A DNA stretch of 64,000 bases from positions 3,162,001 to 3,226,000 of the forward strand of contig OX387203.1 in assembly GCA_947561715.1 (NCBI GenBank), read 5' to 3'. The notes below the pieces were generated by a model. That model was not told the origin of the DNA. It was given only the letters and a program-made list of their open reading frames with translations, and did not search any database. The stretch's first letter is position 1. Each line of letters opens with the position of its first letter. Positions 12,101-23,600 of this stretch are shown in pieces. The translations under genes and the position numbers were made by a program. The DNA is from Ascidia mentula. Its lineage: Eukaryota; Chordata; Ascidiacea; Phlebobranchia; Ascidiidae.

Positions 12101-15100
12101 CTTGTCAACATAATTCCCTCAACAATTTTACAGAAAGCAAACTTGAGTGATCCAACTAACATCCATAACTCAGCCACTCTGTGCAAACCATCGATCAAAT
12201 CCAACAGCAGCTCAAACTGTCGCACCATGTCGTTGGTTGATTCTTTAGGTAAAAAAGAGTTGGGATTTGGTAGAAGAAATGCAATGATGGCATAAGTTTT
12301 TGCCGAAACGTTTTAAACATGGCAATGTTAGTGACATTATAGGCCAGTTTTTTTATTCTGAGAAATGCAATTCTGTTTATGCAATAGAGGCAATAATGTT
12401 TTTTTAAGTAAGTTGCAGACAATTGTGCTTTAAAGTCAAAATGTTGGCAGTCTATAGATGATTAACAAGTATGGTGTCATTGTAAGTCGTGGCATTTATG
12501 TGCTCGACTGAATGCTTTAGTGTTTAAAAACATTGCATAAAAATAAAAAAATATAGTCTTGTCACCTTTAGTTTTTCGTCCAATCCTTGGGGGTGCACTG
12601 TTATCGTTGGATTCGAACATTTGCAACATCTAAAAGGTAAGAGTTTCACAAAATTATTTTTCAGAAATAATCAATATATTCTTTTTGTACGTTAAAAGAG
12701 CCTGGTAGAGACTGGTCCAACACCATTGCTATAGTTTGAGTTCCCTGTACAGCTTCACTCAAGAGGTGTTTGCTGTTGAAGTCGCCCGTCTCACGTGCTG
12801 CAGTGACAATGGTCATGTCAGACATGAGAAGTTGAACCCTTGCCGAAGCCACAGTGGAGGCGTGGGATACTCGGCGGTGGTCAGCATCGATAAACTCACT
12901 GTTTGTGATTTGGTTCATCAATTTTGTGGCAAGTGGGACCTGTGGCGAATTTTGATGAGATTATTGGACTTTGGTAAACATAGAAAATAACTTGGAGTTA
13001 TTTCTTGTGTAAAAGATTTTGTTGGTTGTAGACACTTGGATGAAACATACCCAATGTCAATACAGTAAATATCCTAAAGTACTGTCCTTTGAGGCCTACC
13101 ATAAATATTACGCCACAAAAGGACAGTACTTTATGATGACCAATACAGGACTTGTTTGACAAAATAAACAGAAAATGTTCCATTTCAAGTCCAGAGTGTG
13201 GGGGGCAACTCATGGTCAATGCTGTTAAATATATTTTTTCACAAGCAAATAGTTGTTTTCGTTTTAGCTTTACCTGTTGCAAGGTAATTGTAACTTGTAG
13301 CATTGCACATTGAGCATCCATAGTTATTTGATTTTTAAGTTTTTGGATCTTTTCTGGCCTTTCATTGCTTTGTGACACACATTTGCCAAACTCTGAAAGA
13401 TAGAAAGCGTTATGTGCAGAAGTCTGGTTTGCATGCTCACATGAAAGTCAGGATTGTGAAAGTGTTCCAACGAAAAGTTAGATCTTCAAAGTGCATTAAC
13501 TGTAAGTATTAACCCATATTGTTCCATTCACCCTTAAAATGTGTTACAAAAAAACATAGCAAAAAAATAATGATTTTACAGATTTTAGCAAAAATGCTGA
13601 TGGTAATTCATGCCTGGGAATACTTTTCAGATACCCTTACTCACTTTCAGTCAGTTGATGAATTTCTTTGGACACTTTAAGTGCTAAAGAAGATAGTCCA
13701 AATTGCAAAAGAATTTGAACCATCCTGCACTGTGTTGTAACCAAATGTACAAACAACAGTGGATCGTTGTCTGCTTTATCTATGTGAACATTACAAACAT
13801 GGTTATTGACTTTAATAATTTCAAAATAGTTTTCTTTAATGTTTTATGTACATTACCTGTGCTAATTTTTTCCTTGAGCAAATCTTCCACCAATTTGTAG
13901 GTTTTTAAAGCGTCGAAGATCTGGAAACAAAAATTGTGCATTTTATCAGAAACATATTTTACTTGTGGAAAGTTAGAAACATATTTACTTGCAAAATGTA
14001 AACTTTTTTGCTTTTTTAGCACAAGTAAAATATAATTTAATAGTCTTGTCAGACAAATTGGAAAATTTTACATATCATACATGGCCTCTGAGTTGTAGTA
14101 TGACTGCAATCACTCTGAGGGACTGAATCGTTTCGACTTGGTATTTCATTTCCAAATAGTTATTCTCATAAGCCACATGGCAGCCTTCAACAATTTCCAG
14201 CAATTTGTTGCAACTAAATGGAGGAATAGCGGCATCCCACTTGAGGGAGCTAAAGGGCCCGTTATTGACAAAACTGCATTGCTGTCTACTTTTCCATACC
14301 TGTATGATATGAAATTTTAAGTTCAGCTGCAAGTTTGGCGCTAAGTGTTAATAAAGCGTCAACACATTTTTTGTGTGTACACTTTTCAAATCAATATTTC
14401 TGCAAATAACATCATCAACTAATTATTTCTTTTGATAATTTGAAAAAACAAAAACATTATGACTTTAAGCATATACTTGTAAAAAATAGAAAAAAAGTGT
14501 ATTACCTTAGATAAGTCAGCTTCCCAAATACAGAGAAATTGTGTAAACCTTGCCAATAGGACAAGTTCCCAGTTTATTTTCACATTGTCAAGCAAAGACA
14601 GAGCAGTTGTGCTAAGTGTTAGTGGGGTGCTAAAAATGATGAGTTACATGTTAAACAAATTGCTTTGTCATAAAAAAAACAACACAGTTAACATGGTCTA
14701 AATATGCTGTATTTTGCCGAGCCTATTAACAATTTTATACGTAATATACAGTTTGAACTCACAGTAGAAACTTACCAATGATACTTCAAAACTGAGGACC
14801 ACGAGTGGAGCAAAAAAGACATAAGACATTGTGCTGTTGTCAGTTCTTTTGTTTGAGTCTTTGATAGTTCAATAATTTTTCTGAGTACGTGAAATTCTTC
14901 TGTAGGTGGTTGTTGTCTAAAAGTGTTTAAATACATTATTCCATTATGAACAAACTAATGTTTTATGGATTAAAAGGCCTTTTTATAGATAGGTTTGCTT
15001 TTGCGCGCAAAAAATATATTTGTTGTAATTTATTTTTGCATAAACACTGCGTCAATCCTTTCAAAAGATGAGTGCAAAACCTGTAATTATTATCCAGTCA

Positions 15101-18100
15101 TTGATGTATGCAATGACACTTACTTACCGAAAGGATTTGGAAATAGCAAGCTCATGAAACAATGAACACAGCACTGAAGGTGTGGACATTTCAGGTGGCA
15201 GATAGTCAGCGATTGTTTCGGAATTCACACTATTTGGTGAATTTGGTTCTGCCACCCATGATATTTTGCAGCGCAACCATGCATCAACCTTGTGGGGAAA
15301 AATAGACATGACTTAAGGACAATACAACACTGGGTGATATGCAACTGTCATTATTGGATACAAAATGAATGCTGATAGATTGGAGGTATAATAGTTGTGG
15401 CATCTGATACATAACTAGATTCAACTAGATAACACTAAATCCAAAGCTAGGTTTTATTACACCCTCTGAGCAATCCTGACTTATATACAAAAATATTTGT
15501 GTTTTTTTTGTTTCTCAACTCACATAAAACACTATTTGAAAAATATTTGTTCATCGATTAAAGTTGTTCAAAAATGTGCGTGTTTTACCAGCTCCTTTGT
15601 TTCTGGTTTTGGGGCGATGTAGAACACAGATTGTGCGGCAAATTTCATGCCATCTTGGGGTCGGTTTACATGTCTGTGGATACTGCACAGTAGCGGTGTA
15701 ATTCTCACAATCTACAACAGAACATGTGAATATTTATATGTAAAAGTTACACGGAGAGTGTATTGCATCGGATGCTTAGGCATACACACAAAAACCTACT
15801 CGGAAAAGAGTAAGAGCAAAAATACAGTGACTTCTGCAATACTTTTGGTATATACACAATATTATTAGAATTGTGTAAGCTGCATACAGATGACCACTGT
15901 TTCGACCTAAAAGGTCTCATCAGTGCAGCTGGTGTGACTATCGGACGACTTTGGTGACCAAACGGCCAAGCAAAGACTTCCACTTTGTGGTGACTATACA
16001 ATCACCGTCATCCGGTGGGAACCAAACTAGGTGCAACCTTATGGCGAAAACAAGGTGGAAACACTATGGCCAAGCAAATCTTAACGAATAGTGCCGTCAG
16101 GCCCCATTATTGGCTGAACTTTGCTTATATTATTAGAATTGTTTCACAAACTCACAATAACCGATAACAAAATAATTTCACCTTTTTGCAACTTTTCAAA
16201 GTAAAAGATAGCTGAAGACTTTTCACAGATAATGAAACAACTTTTTCCATGAGACGTTTGCATTTGGACTTCACCACAAAGATGCACATGTTGTGTATGC
16301 AATCCACTAAAGCAAATAACACCACTATACAAACTGCTTATAAAACCACTGAAGCTACGTGTACCTATATTACAATAAATAGCACTCTTTCAAAGCTTAC
16401 TTTAAAATAAAAATATATGCACTTACAGATAAAGTCTGTGGTCGTTGAACAAAATTTGCTGAATGATTCTTCGATTGCATCAAGAACATTCAACATACAA
16501 TCTATAGAATGTTTTTTCATATCATTGTCATTCTGGTGTAATATTAATTGATTGAGGCAGAACACAGTCTTCATTGTTACGTCTGCATCAACAACCTGGA
16601 ACACACATCAATATGACATAATATTGTATCTTTAGGGCTTGGACATAAAACTAGATCGTAGAATACCTGGTTTTGTTTAAAGGCATCAAGGCAGCACATT
16701 TTGCAAAGGATTGATGCAACTTTGTTCCACTACAAGTACATACAGTAATATTACAATTTTTTTGAAAGGGATTTAAAACATATTTTTTTGCAGACTCAAA
16801 CAACATACTTGAAGGACTGATGCTTGTGTGTGCTTTGTATGTGACAAGTGCTTGATGATTTCATTGTACACCTGAGAAAAAAATTACAGTTTTTGATATA
16901 TTAAAACTGCTAGAATACCATAAACTATCGGCGAATGCTAACCTTGCATGATACTTTGCATATCATTTCTTGGTCTGCTTGAGAGTAATCTGAAAAACAT
17001 GATTTTTTTGTTTCTGTAGACACAGCTCAATTATTATAAACTTCCACACATAAAATTTTACACTTACCCACAAGCACTCCCGACAGAGCTAAAAAGGAAT
17101 CATACAATTGCTGGTATAACACAAGCACAGTTTTAACATCCTGTAGAAAACATGTAGAGCTATCCCGACCCAACACAGCAAACAAACAGAGAAATGTTGA
17201 AAGCACTTTAGTGGCACAATTGATTTCTTTGATTTGAACTTTTCTGCTTGTTTTGTCACAATAGTATTCCAATTGTTCACCAACAGTGCAGAGTAATTGC
17301 GCAACATGCATTAGGTGACAAACACAGTGATGTTCCGATATGTGCGGAACACACCAGTTCATTAAAGTGCAGAAGAATTGGCTGAATGATGATTCATTGC
17401 CTAAAACAAAAAAAATTCACATATTTATGAATTACAGCACAGCTGATGTATAGCATAATTTTTTTTCAGTAGAAGCTTTTAAACCAGACATTTTCAGTAA
17501 AGAAATGCTTGTGATATATTAAAGTTATAAAAATCACCTGAAAGAGCACTCAGCACAACTCCATTGACTTTACATGAAATGATTTTAAGGTGATCACATT
17601 GACCTTTGTGGCAGCCACATTTTACATTCTGGGTTTTAAGGCTGTTCAGTTTTAAAGCCACATAGTACAAAACCTAAACAAAAATTAGTATAAGTATATA
17701 TACACTCTACACTGTTCCAGATATTTGGAGTAGATGTTCATTAGGTTGATATTAGGTTTATTTTTACCTGGTTGTTACATTTCTGATTAGAAGACAAGTT
17801 TAGAAGATTGTCTGATATTACTCTGGTCTCCTCAACAATTTGCCTGATAAAATACGCACAGTTGTTAATATAATATTAAAGTTTAAATGGAATTTAATTT
17901 TCTCTTTACATATCCTATGTATGCTATGCTACCATCTGCCTAGATCAAAAATAAGCTTAACAACTGTGTTACTTTGACCAGTTAAAAAAATTCCTATGCC
18001 ATTTGTTGTGTAGTAAAAATCAGATAAAAGACTTTTGGGTGATTTTGACATCATAAGTTCTAAGTGCTACTTTGGCCGTATTGAAAAACATATATACTTT

Positions 18101-19055
18101 ATTTGAAAAGACAGGCACACAAATTGGAAAAATGCATGTTTCTCAAAAAAAAGTGTATAAAACAGTGAATTTTTTGAGACACTGCTATTGAAAATATGCA
18201 AAATTCCTAAAAATAAGCACGAAACAGCAACCCTGCATTTTTGTCAAACTTGTGGATATTATATTAAATACACCAGAGAATTTATTGCAATCAACAAACT
18301 TTTAAGCTTACCTGGATTCTGTTTTTTTAATGAGGTGATAAGCCAACTTTTCAAGACCACCGTCTGGCACTGAACCCAGGTTTGGGCTTTCACCAACAAG
18401 ATATTTTAGGCATTCAATACAAACTTTTACAGTGTCCAAAAATTGGTCATTAGCACTTATGGAATCAAGGCTCTGCAATGTTTAAAAACACTGATTGTAA
18501 GTTTGTCACAATAACTCACATCACAAAAAATATTTATGACAAAGGAAAAACTGCATACTCACCACTGTGGTATGGTGTAAGATTGTGTAAACAGATTCAG
18601 TTGGTTTCCCATTGGAAGACCTTAGTTTACTCTAAAAAATGCGTAAGATTGTTTGTTTTCTGATTGTAACAGTACAATTGTAAAACCATACTCAGGTAGC
18701 TATAGAGCAAGATTGTTATCACAAATTACAATTTGGCAGTGCTACAAATGATCATTGTCAGGCGACAATGAAAAACATAAGTCCTTTTGACACATTTTCA
18801 AAATTTTTGTCAGCAATCCACAAAGAAAAAAATAATACAATAATACATAAATGTAAAACATTAACTAATATGTGCATTAGTATACAAATTGTTGTTTAAT
18901 CTGCACAAGATTGTTTTTTGGATCTGTAAGTGGAACATTGCTATTCAGTTTATTTAAGGCATTGTCAATTGCGCTAAAGGTTAATGAACTGAAATTCCAT
19001 TCTTTAGTATCAAATGAGAAAAATTCACACAAAATACCAGGTACTTGGTTCCTTG
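848..19055 (-). CDS. espl1: Separase (separin), cohesin-cleaving cysteine protease
   Basis: Separase cuts the kleisin subunit of cohesin at anaphase onset; securin and CDK1-cyclin B hold it inactive until then. It is a clan CD protease with a C-terminal caspase-like domain behind a long alpha-helical N-terminal part. I could rebuild 47 consecutive coding exons whose phases agree at every junction: 6,336 nt including the stop, 2,111 codons. With exon 48 (18886-19055) the protein is about 2,170 aa, close to human separase (2,120 aa). Diagnostic segments are ILDKQLQALPWESVPL (2931-3125), YIGHGSG and LMGCRSGQL (1681-1814), LWTVTDKDID (1157-1273) and the C-terminal SCVVYGLPV (848-1005). The gene is unusually fragmented, with many exons of 40-80 nt. 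The stop is TAA at 848-850. The first exon is uncertain; see the separate entry. Confidence 0.95.
1274..1680 (-). other. GC-AG intron of separase
   Basis: The donor reads CCAGAAG|GCAAGATG and the acceptor TTGCAG|GA. Phase is 1 on both sides and the joined codon is Gly, giving EPEG then MPLACLMSGSPC, which follows the family pattern. The GT sites downstream either create TGA at the junction or leave the phase wrong. Confidence 0.8.
4310..6627 (-). CDS. espl1: Separase exons for the substrate-binding / pre-catalytic region
   Basis: Exons (minus): 6421-6627, 6201-6365, 5936-6004, 5498-5649, 4748-4891, 4310-4453. They encode, in order, SRDAFRMAACHALSIGVTLR, the conserved LPPDWSVCFMST, VTRLRSEGQPFHIQID, MEEFRCIL with the WWTQQRNIDRTLGEF helix, and ILAEHRGVMLGCVLGDA, then a helical segment ending FEEQSRLLEPIA. 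This order matches the region just upstream of the protease fold in animal separases. All six junctions agree in phase (1,1,1,0,0,0). Confidence 0.93.
6808..9044 (-). CDS. espl1: Separase exons for the disordered linker
   Basis: Exons (minus): 8889-9044, 8653-8794, 8090-8248, 7577-7711, 7470-7513, 7114-7163, 6980-7053, 6808-6916. They encode a Ser/Thr/Pro/Lys/Arg-rich segment with short acidic patches (LSDSDGDDEW) and basic runs (RRTRSKTS, RPTRKPVKTRKAR), the kind of unstructured insert that carries regulatory and self-cleavage sites in animal separases. Exon 7577-7711 uses a weaker GAG|GTTCGC donor; it was chosen because downstream donors give a stop. A tryptic-like ExxR motif (EIER, 7028-7039) sits where vertebrate self-cleavage sites occur. 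Confidence 0.85.
8394..8490. repeat. Short inverted-repeat element in a separase intron
   Basis: GGAAAACCTGACC near 8425 is repeated in inverse near 8475. Between the arms are two near-copies of CGAATCCAGGT, giving a small nested palindrome. The string GGTTTCGAATCC resembles a tRNA B box with one extra T, so a decayed tRNA-derived element is possible. It lies between exons 8090-8248 and 8653-8794. Confidence 0.35.
9380..9600 (-). mobile_element. Diverged third copy of the separase-intron repeat family
   Basis: Read on the minus strand, about 9535-9595 gives AGCTGCAGACAG, then CACTGTTTCGACCTGTGAGG and TCTCATCAGTGCAGCT. These match blocks of the elements at 10636 and 15875 in the same order. 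The rest of the interval is not clearly similar. It is a degenerate or partial copy in opposite orientation. Confidence 0.5.
9679..18631 (-). CDS. espl1: Separase exons for the N-terminal helical repeat region
   Basis: Exons (minus): 18563-18631, 18312-18472, 17768-17843, 17538-17673, 17068-17400, 16943-16989, 16809-16871, 16667-16729, 16427-16595, 16156-16364, 15589-15711, 15128-15288, 14776-14916, 14506-14629, 14081-14299, 13857-13920, 13645-13779, 13274-13392, 12691-12939, 12566-12629, 12080-12242, 11496-11656, 10898-11217, 10469-10564, 10364-10403, 10114-10227, 9898-9993, 9679-9814. The products are leucine-rich amphipathic helices of TPR/HEAT type (for example VTVGLAKVYYNIGDLKSATF), as expected for the separase superhelix that binds securin. 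A Cys-rich CECSSC motif lies at 10898-11217, before a helix; a CGCHKGQCDH motif lies in 17538-17673. All phases agree. Exon 12080-12242 uses an AAG acceptor and is the weakest border. Confidence 0.9.
10636..10784. mobile_element. MITE-like element with 30-bp terminal inverted repeats
   Basis: The left end AAGCTGCAGACAGATGGCCA... (10636-10665) is the reverse complement of 10755-10784 with a single mismatch. The whole element is 149 bp, non-coding, and sits in the separase intron between 10469-10564 and 10898-11217. The internal part is shared with the copy at 15875. Small non-autonomous elements have been described from Ciona (for example Cimi-1 and the composite SINE Cics-1); whether this is one of them needs a library search. 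Confidence 0.7.
15859..16142 (+). mobile_element. Composite insertion flanked by a perfect 16-bp direct repeat
   Basis: The sequence ATATTATTAGAATTGT occurs at 15859-15874 and again at 16127-16142, exactly as a target-site duplication. The 252 bp between begin with the same sequence as the element at 10636 (about 15876-15992) but lack its right inverted repeat. An unrelated 130-bp tail follows. A 16-bp duplication suits retroposition more than DNA cut-and-paste. It lies in the separase intron between 15589-15711 and 16156-16364 and ends 14 bp before the latter exon. Confidence 0.7.
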
Positions 19056-19479
19056 CTGGGGTATTAAGTTTAGATGATCATCAAGATAAGCTATCAACGA
19101 TTCCATCAAGATAAACTATCAGATCCAAAACAACTATTTGTCGTTTTAGCGCCTAACCTTTGAAAAAGTGCATCAATTTGGTATATAATACAGTTCCAAA
19201 AAAACATACAAAGTAAAACTCTACATTGAATCAATTTCTTTGCTATCTACGAATGTTAAAAACAACCCAATATTGCTTTATATGTGGAATACTTCACAAA
19301 GTACATTGTTTGTATTGCTTGAACTTGCCGCGGACGCACCCCTAGTCTCGCAGCAGCCGTAAACGTTAGGTAAATATTATTTTGCAAATCCACAACAAAC
19401 CGGTGCAAGTTTTTGTAACAGTTATCGCTTACGTACATAATTTTTTATTTTCCTGCGTTTTGTTAACGTTTTTTCTCAT
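18886..19479 (-). CDS. espl1: Candidate 5' exons of separase
   Basis: An open frame at 18886-19055 (ending VQIKQQF at a TTT|GTATAC donor, phase 0) joins cleanly to exon 18563-18631. It has no ATG, so another exon must precede it. One fit is a 47-nt exon at 19433-19479, starting ATG AGA AAA and ending at a strong TAC|GTAAGC donor in phase 2, joined to an AAG acceptor at 19052. That gives a protein of about 2,182 aa. A CAG acceptor four bases further upstream (start 19055) would need a different first exon in phase 1. Confidence 0.45.
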
Positions 19480-19543
19480 AGTTAGCTGTGAGTTGACTTC
19501 AAAATGTTCCTACACTGAAATTTGCAGACGTGCTGTCTGCTAC

Positions 19544-20494
19544 ATGAAAATTGTTTCTTCCATCCAAGAAACTTTTGGGAAAATCAAATTATTTTGTGTT
19601 ATGTACGATTTGAATTTGTGTCCAAACGTGAATTATCTTGTTTTCACAATATATCTTAATCAGGTAATTAAATTATTTTTATTTTAGTTGTTTCACTGAT
19701 ATTTTCACTCATGAAATGTCCACTTTTGTAACAACAGTTAATTTGGTTTATGCTATTATATGATGTTTTGATCTGTGTACTTCTACAACTTCAAATGCTG
19801 GTATTTTATTCTTGTGTTTATTGCATTTTTGTTCAACATGATCAAGAAAGAGCAATGAAAAGAATTGTTTGTTAATGTTTAAAAGCTGCACAATAATGTC
19901 ATGAAGTATGAAGTACACACTGTCATAAGACATTCAAACAAAAAATAAGTTAACAAAAGTTCTGTAAAAATGGAAGAACATTCACTTTCAAAATATTTTA
20001 GTGTGATTTGTCTGTAACACAAGACATTATACTCTTTTTAGTTCAATTGCTGATTGTAGATAACAAAGTGTTTCTAAGAATAAAGAGACTGGGCCACCAT
20101 GCTGAAAACATTGACATGTTCAAAAACTTTTGATTCATGATGTTGTTTATGACATCAAATGTATTTGAAAAGAAAAAAATGCCAGGAATATGTTTTTTGA
20201 AAATTAATTTTTGATTCTGTGCCAGGGTTTCCATTCAGTCTGTGAGGATGACCTTGGAAAAGACACTTGTCTTGCAGTTCCTAGGAAAACAAATCACAAT
20301 GCAGTTAACAATAAAGGTAAGAAATTCAGTTTTATCATTATGACATGCATGGCAAAGGCAATCCACAGTTTTAACATAGCAGATACTTGTATGGTGGTAA
20401 AATATATGTTAACATCAACGTTACTCTGTACTTAAGTAATCGGTGGTTGGTTAAGATTTCCGTTTTAGCCAAAGCGAATCTTGTCAGGGGTTAA
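19544..20494 (+). CDS. Candidate small spliced gene on the plus strand (78 aa), unrecognised
   Basis: Three plus-strand blocks share phase: 19544-19663 (ATG, ends CAG|GTAATT, phase 0), 20226-20316 (acceptor GTGCCAG, donor AAAG|GTAAGA, phase 1) and 20469-20494 (acceptor TTTTAG, stop TAA). The product would be 78 aa, with a hydrophobic first exon (FCVMYDLNLCPNVNYLVF) and a Cys-containing second (HSVCEDDLGKDTC). I recognise no family. It is the only plus-strand unit with agreeing splice signals, in the 1.6-kb gap between separase and STAC. Another frame of the first block is also open for some distance, which weakens the case. Confidence 0.3.
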
Positions 20495-20675
20495 TAGGCA
20501 AGCCAGCTGTGGCAGGTCCCACAGGGCGCACAGTACGGTGCTACTGCAGGCCATTGACGTCACCTAATGTACCTCCACGTTCTCGACGCGCCAAGGAGGT
20601 TTTGATGTGGTATCCGTATGAGCTTACCGTGTGTCTTTGTCAGCCAGCGCCTTGCTCTCGGCCTCTCTTTGCACA

Positions 20676-23600
20676 TCACAATGGCTTGAGGTCTTCTTTT
20701 CGTACGTATCCCTCGGCAGTTGGCGATCGCGCGTATACGTAACTTGGGTCGGAAACTGGCCAATCAAGTTTGATTGCCAGTACCTGCAATATTGCAGACA
20801 GATTTCTTACATTAAATGCGTTTGTGTGTTACGAGAATTGTCTTTTGGTAAATTTGGAGACGCAGAACTATTTTCCGACTAGTTATTGTGGCAGAAATGC
20901 GTGCGCATACGCACACGTAAACAGACACCATACGAAAACCAAAATAACACCACACACCTGTTGCCGTTTTAATGAAATTTCTTTATTGTTTGTATCTTTA
21001 AGTGTGGTAGCCTGAATGCAACTGCAAATCTGTTCGGTGGGCCGCACGCCCATAACGAAATTTGCAGGAAAAAAACCATGTCGGTTTTCGCAATCGCCCT
21101 ACACACAAACAGGTTATTTGTTTTTGTAAGACTGCCTTTTTAGTATATACACTTACTATCCACCACGACTCATCCTTGTCGTTCGTGACGAGAACGCGGT
21201 CACCAGGTCTGCGAGAAACAATTCAAAGGGTATTGAAGTCAAGAACAGTTGCGGAACTTTATGAGGAAATGTCGCCTTTTGGTTTAAATTTAGATTTAAC
21301 TGTAATGTTACGTAAGCAACGAGATAAAAATGGCAACTAATGTTATAAACTTGGCGGGACATTGCGGCTTTTGAGATATTAAGTTGTTCAGTCGAGGTTA
21401 AGTCGCGATTAAAGGGATATATTATCCAAGTCGTCACAAGCATGAAAACAGTTAATGCGCTGTCAACGCCACGTGGCAGTTTTCGATTTCTTAAACCACC
21501 TCTGACGTCACGCGACATCACGTTGACGTGATCGCTCACCTTAAGCTAAGGTCGTCCCTTTGTTGAGCCTCGAACTTGTACAGGGCTACGTAAAGATTCC
21601 CCTCTTCTGCCAGACGCTCCATCTGCATTGTATTATTCATATCAAAGAAAAGTAAATTTATGAAACTTTCTTGTTATGACACGACTGTTGTTTTTGCTTT
21701 GAGACGTTGAACTGAATTGTTTGCACTTATAATATTGTCACTACTGCGATTTATACCTGTTGCATCTTCTGTTGTCCACGAGTTTCAGGAAGGGGTTCTG
21801 CCAAAATATTAGTTTATAATTCGGTTTGTTTGGGAACACTATTTACAGATTTGTTCATGAACAAAAAGGCTCGTCCTTAAATGGAAAACATGTTTGGTTT
21901 ATGCTTTCAAAAATCCAAATTTGTTTTTCTTAACATTTAACTTTTCTTTCAATCAAATAGCAGGATCAGGTGGAATATATTTGATGTCAACAAATAAGAA
22001 AGAATTAAAGTATCTTACTTCGCAATTTTTGTTGAAGACAAATGCAAAAATCCCTATTCGTACCCTATCCGTTAAAGCAAATACGAGGACCCACACACTC
22101 ACCTCCGGCAGTGCCGTTGTTGTCAATGGGGGATGAACTCCGACCATTTAACCGCTTGGCTGAATAACTTGGTTCGTTGATGCCCCTTTCTAGTACATCT
22201 TGTGAGGGTGAATTTCGACCGAACTCCGTCCGACGAAAGTTGGAAACCCCGCTGGTTTCTGGCTGCTGGTCGTTTTGTTGTGCCGGTTGTGGGGAGTTTG
22301 TCCTACTTCCCGACTTGATGTTTAATTCGGACGTGCTCGGGGAAGGGTTGGACTCGACGGACGAGTTCCTCTGCAGCGTGTCTGACCCGTTTGTAGCTGT
22401 ACGACAGTATGAAAGGGCTTAACGTATTTTCGAAGCTATTGTGATCGTTGTATTCAGCTTTTTGGGGAATATATATAATATATATATATATAAACACACA
22501 ATATTTTCACACAATAACAGCAGTCTTCGCGGGATGTTGTTACGCGCACCACCTTTTTGCTGTAGGTATTACTTGTGATTCCAAAGGTATGTTATGTTGA
22601 GTGTTGATATGAATGTTAAACTTTTGCCAACATACAGGGTTATTCAACTTGGGTTTCTTATACGTGTGATCGTGTTACTTACATTCCTTGCAGGTGCGTA
22701 GGATGATGCCTTCTTTCAGAACTTGGTAAACTGAATCCACTTTATTTTCTGAAAACACGGTACAAACTAATTAGTGTGAACTTTCTTCCGTGGTTCGGCA
22801 CTCAAGACTGGTAAATCAATTGGCCAAAACACAACATATTCATTCATATTCAAGTGTAAAAGCTGCACCACCACAGGGTACGTGTCAAATTACCAAAGTT
22901 GTTTGGGACCGTGTTAACCACTTGTTCAACAACTTCCATGCATTAACTCGAAACAAGACACACACATATTAATTTAAAGTGGAAAGGGTGGTTAGTTTGG
23001 TCACTCTAGTTCCGGTTACTCCCGGTGGACCAATTTTTTTAGAAAACACGAAGTTAATTGAATTGCATGCACTTTTGTGCGCTTACTGGATGTGCGTCGT
23101 TGCAGAAGCCTTGTTCCTAATTTAAAATGTATATCGGGTTAATGATGCACGAAGGAAATATATGCTGTGGTTATATGCCACTTAACCAAACCATTGAACT
23201 GATCCAAGTGTTTTTAAATCTAAAGTGGCAACGGTTTCTCTTAATATTTGCGGCTTTGGTCAAGCGAAGGCCATTACTGGAATCCAAAAACAGCTGCCAT
23301 CATTTTGATTTGAACTATATTTTTGTTATTTTTGTCGTTAAAGCCAATGTTCACCACCAGATACCAATGTTCACCATATTCATGTTAATAATGTTAGACT
23401 GACCTGAGGCGAAACAGCTTTGATCAGGACTGTTGGTTGAAGGCGATAACTGACGGTTGAAGCTGAAAGAACCGAGCTGTAAAATACAAAATTGTATTAA
23501 GCTTATTTTGTCAGTTGGTAAAAACTTGGTAAAGTGGGTATGTCTTCTCAAACCCATTTCTCTCCTTGTGTTGTCCAGGTAATAGACTTTTATTTTGCTT

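Noticed and set aside
15589..15711. Alternative frame of this separase exon
   Set aside because: A second frame is fully open, but it yields a TGA at the next junction. The chosen frame joins ELVDAWLRC and fits on both sides.
16943..16989. Doubt that the 47-nt separase exon is real
   Set aside because: Without it the phases of its neighbours (1 and 0) do not meet, and its borders are TTTTTCAG and CAAG|GTTAGC, so the doubt was dropped.
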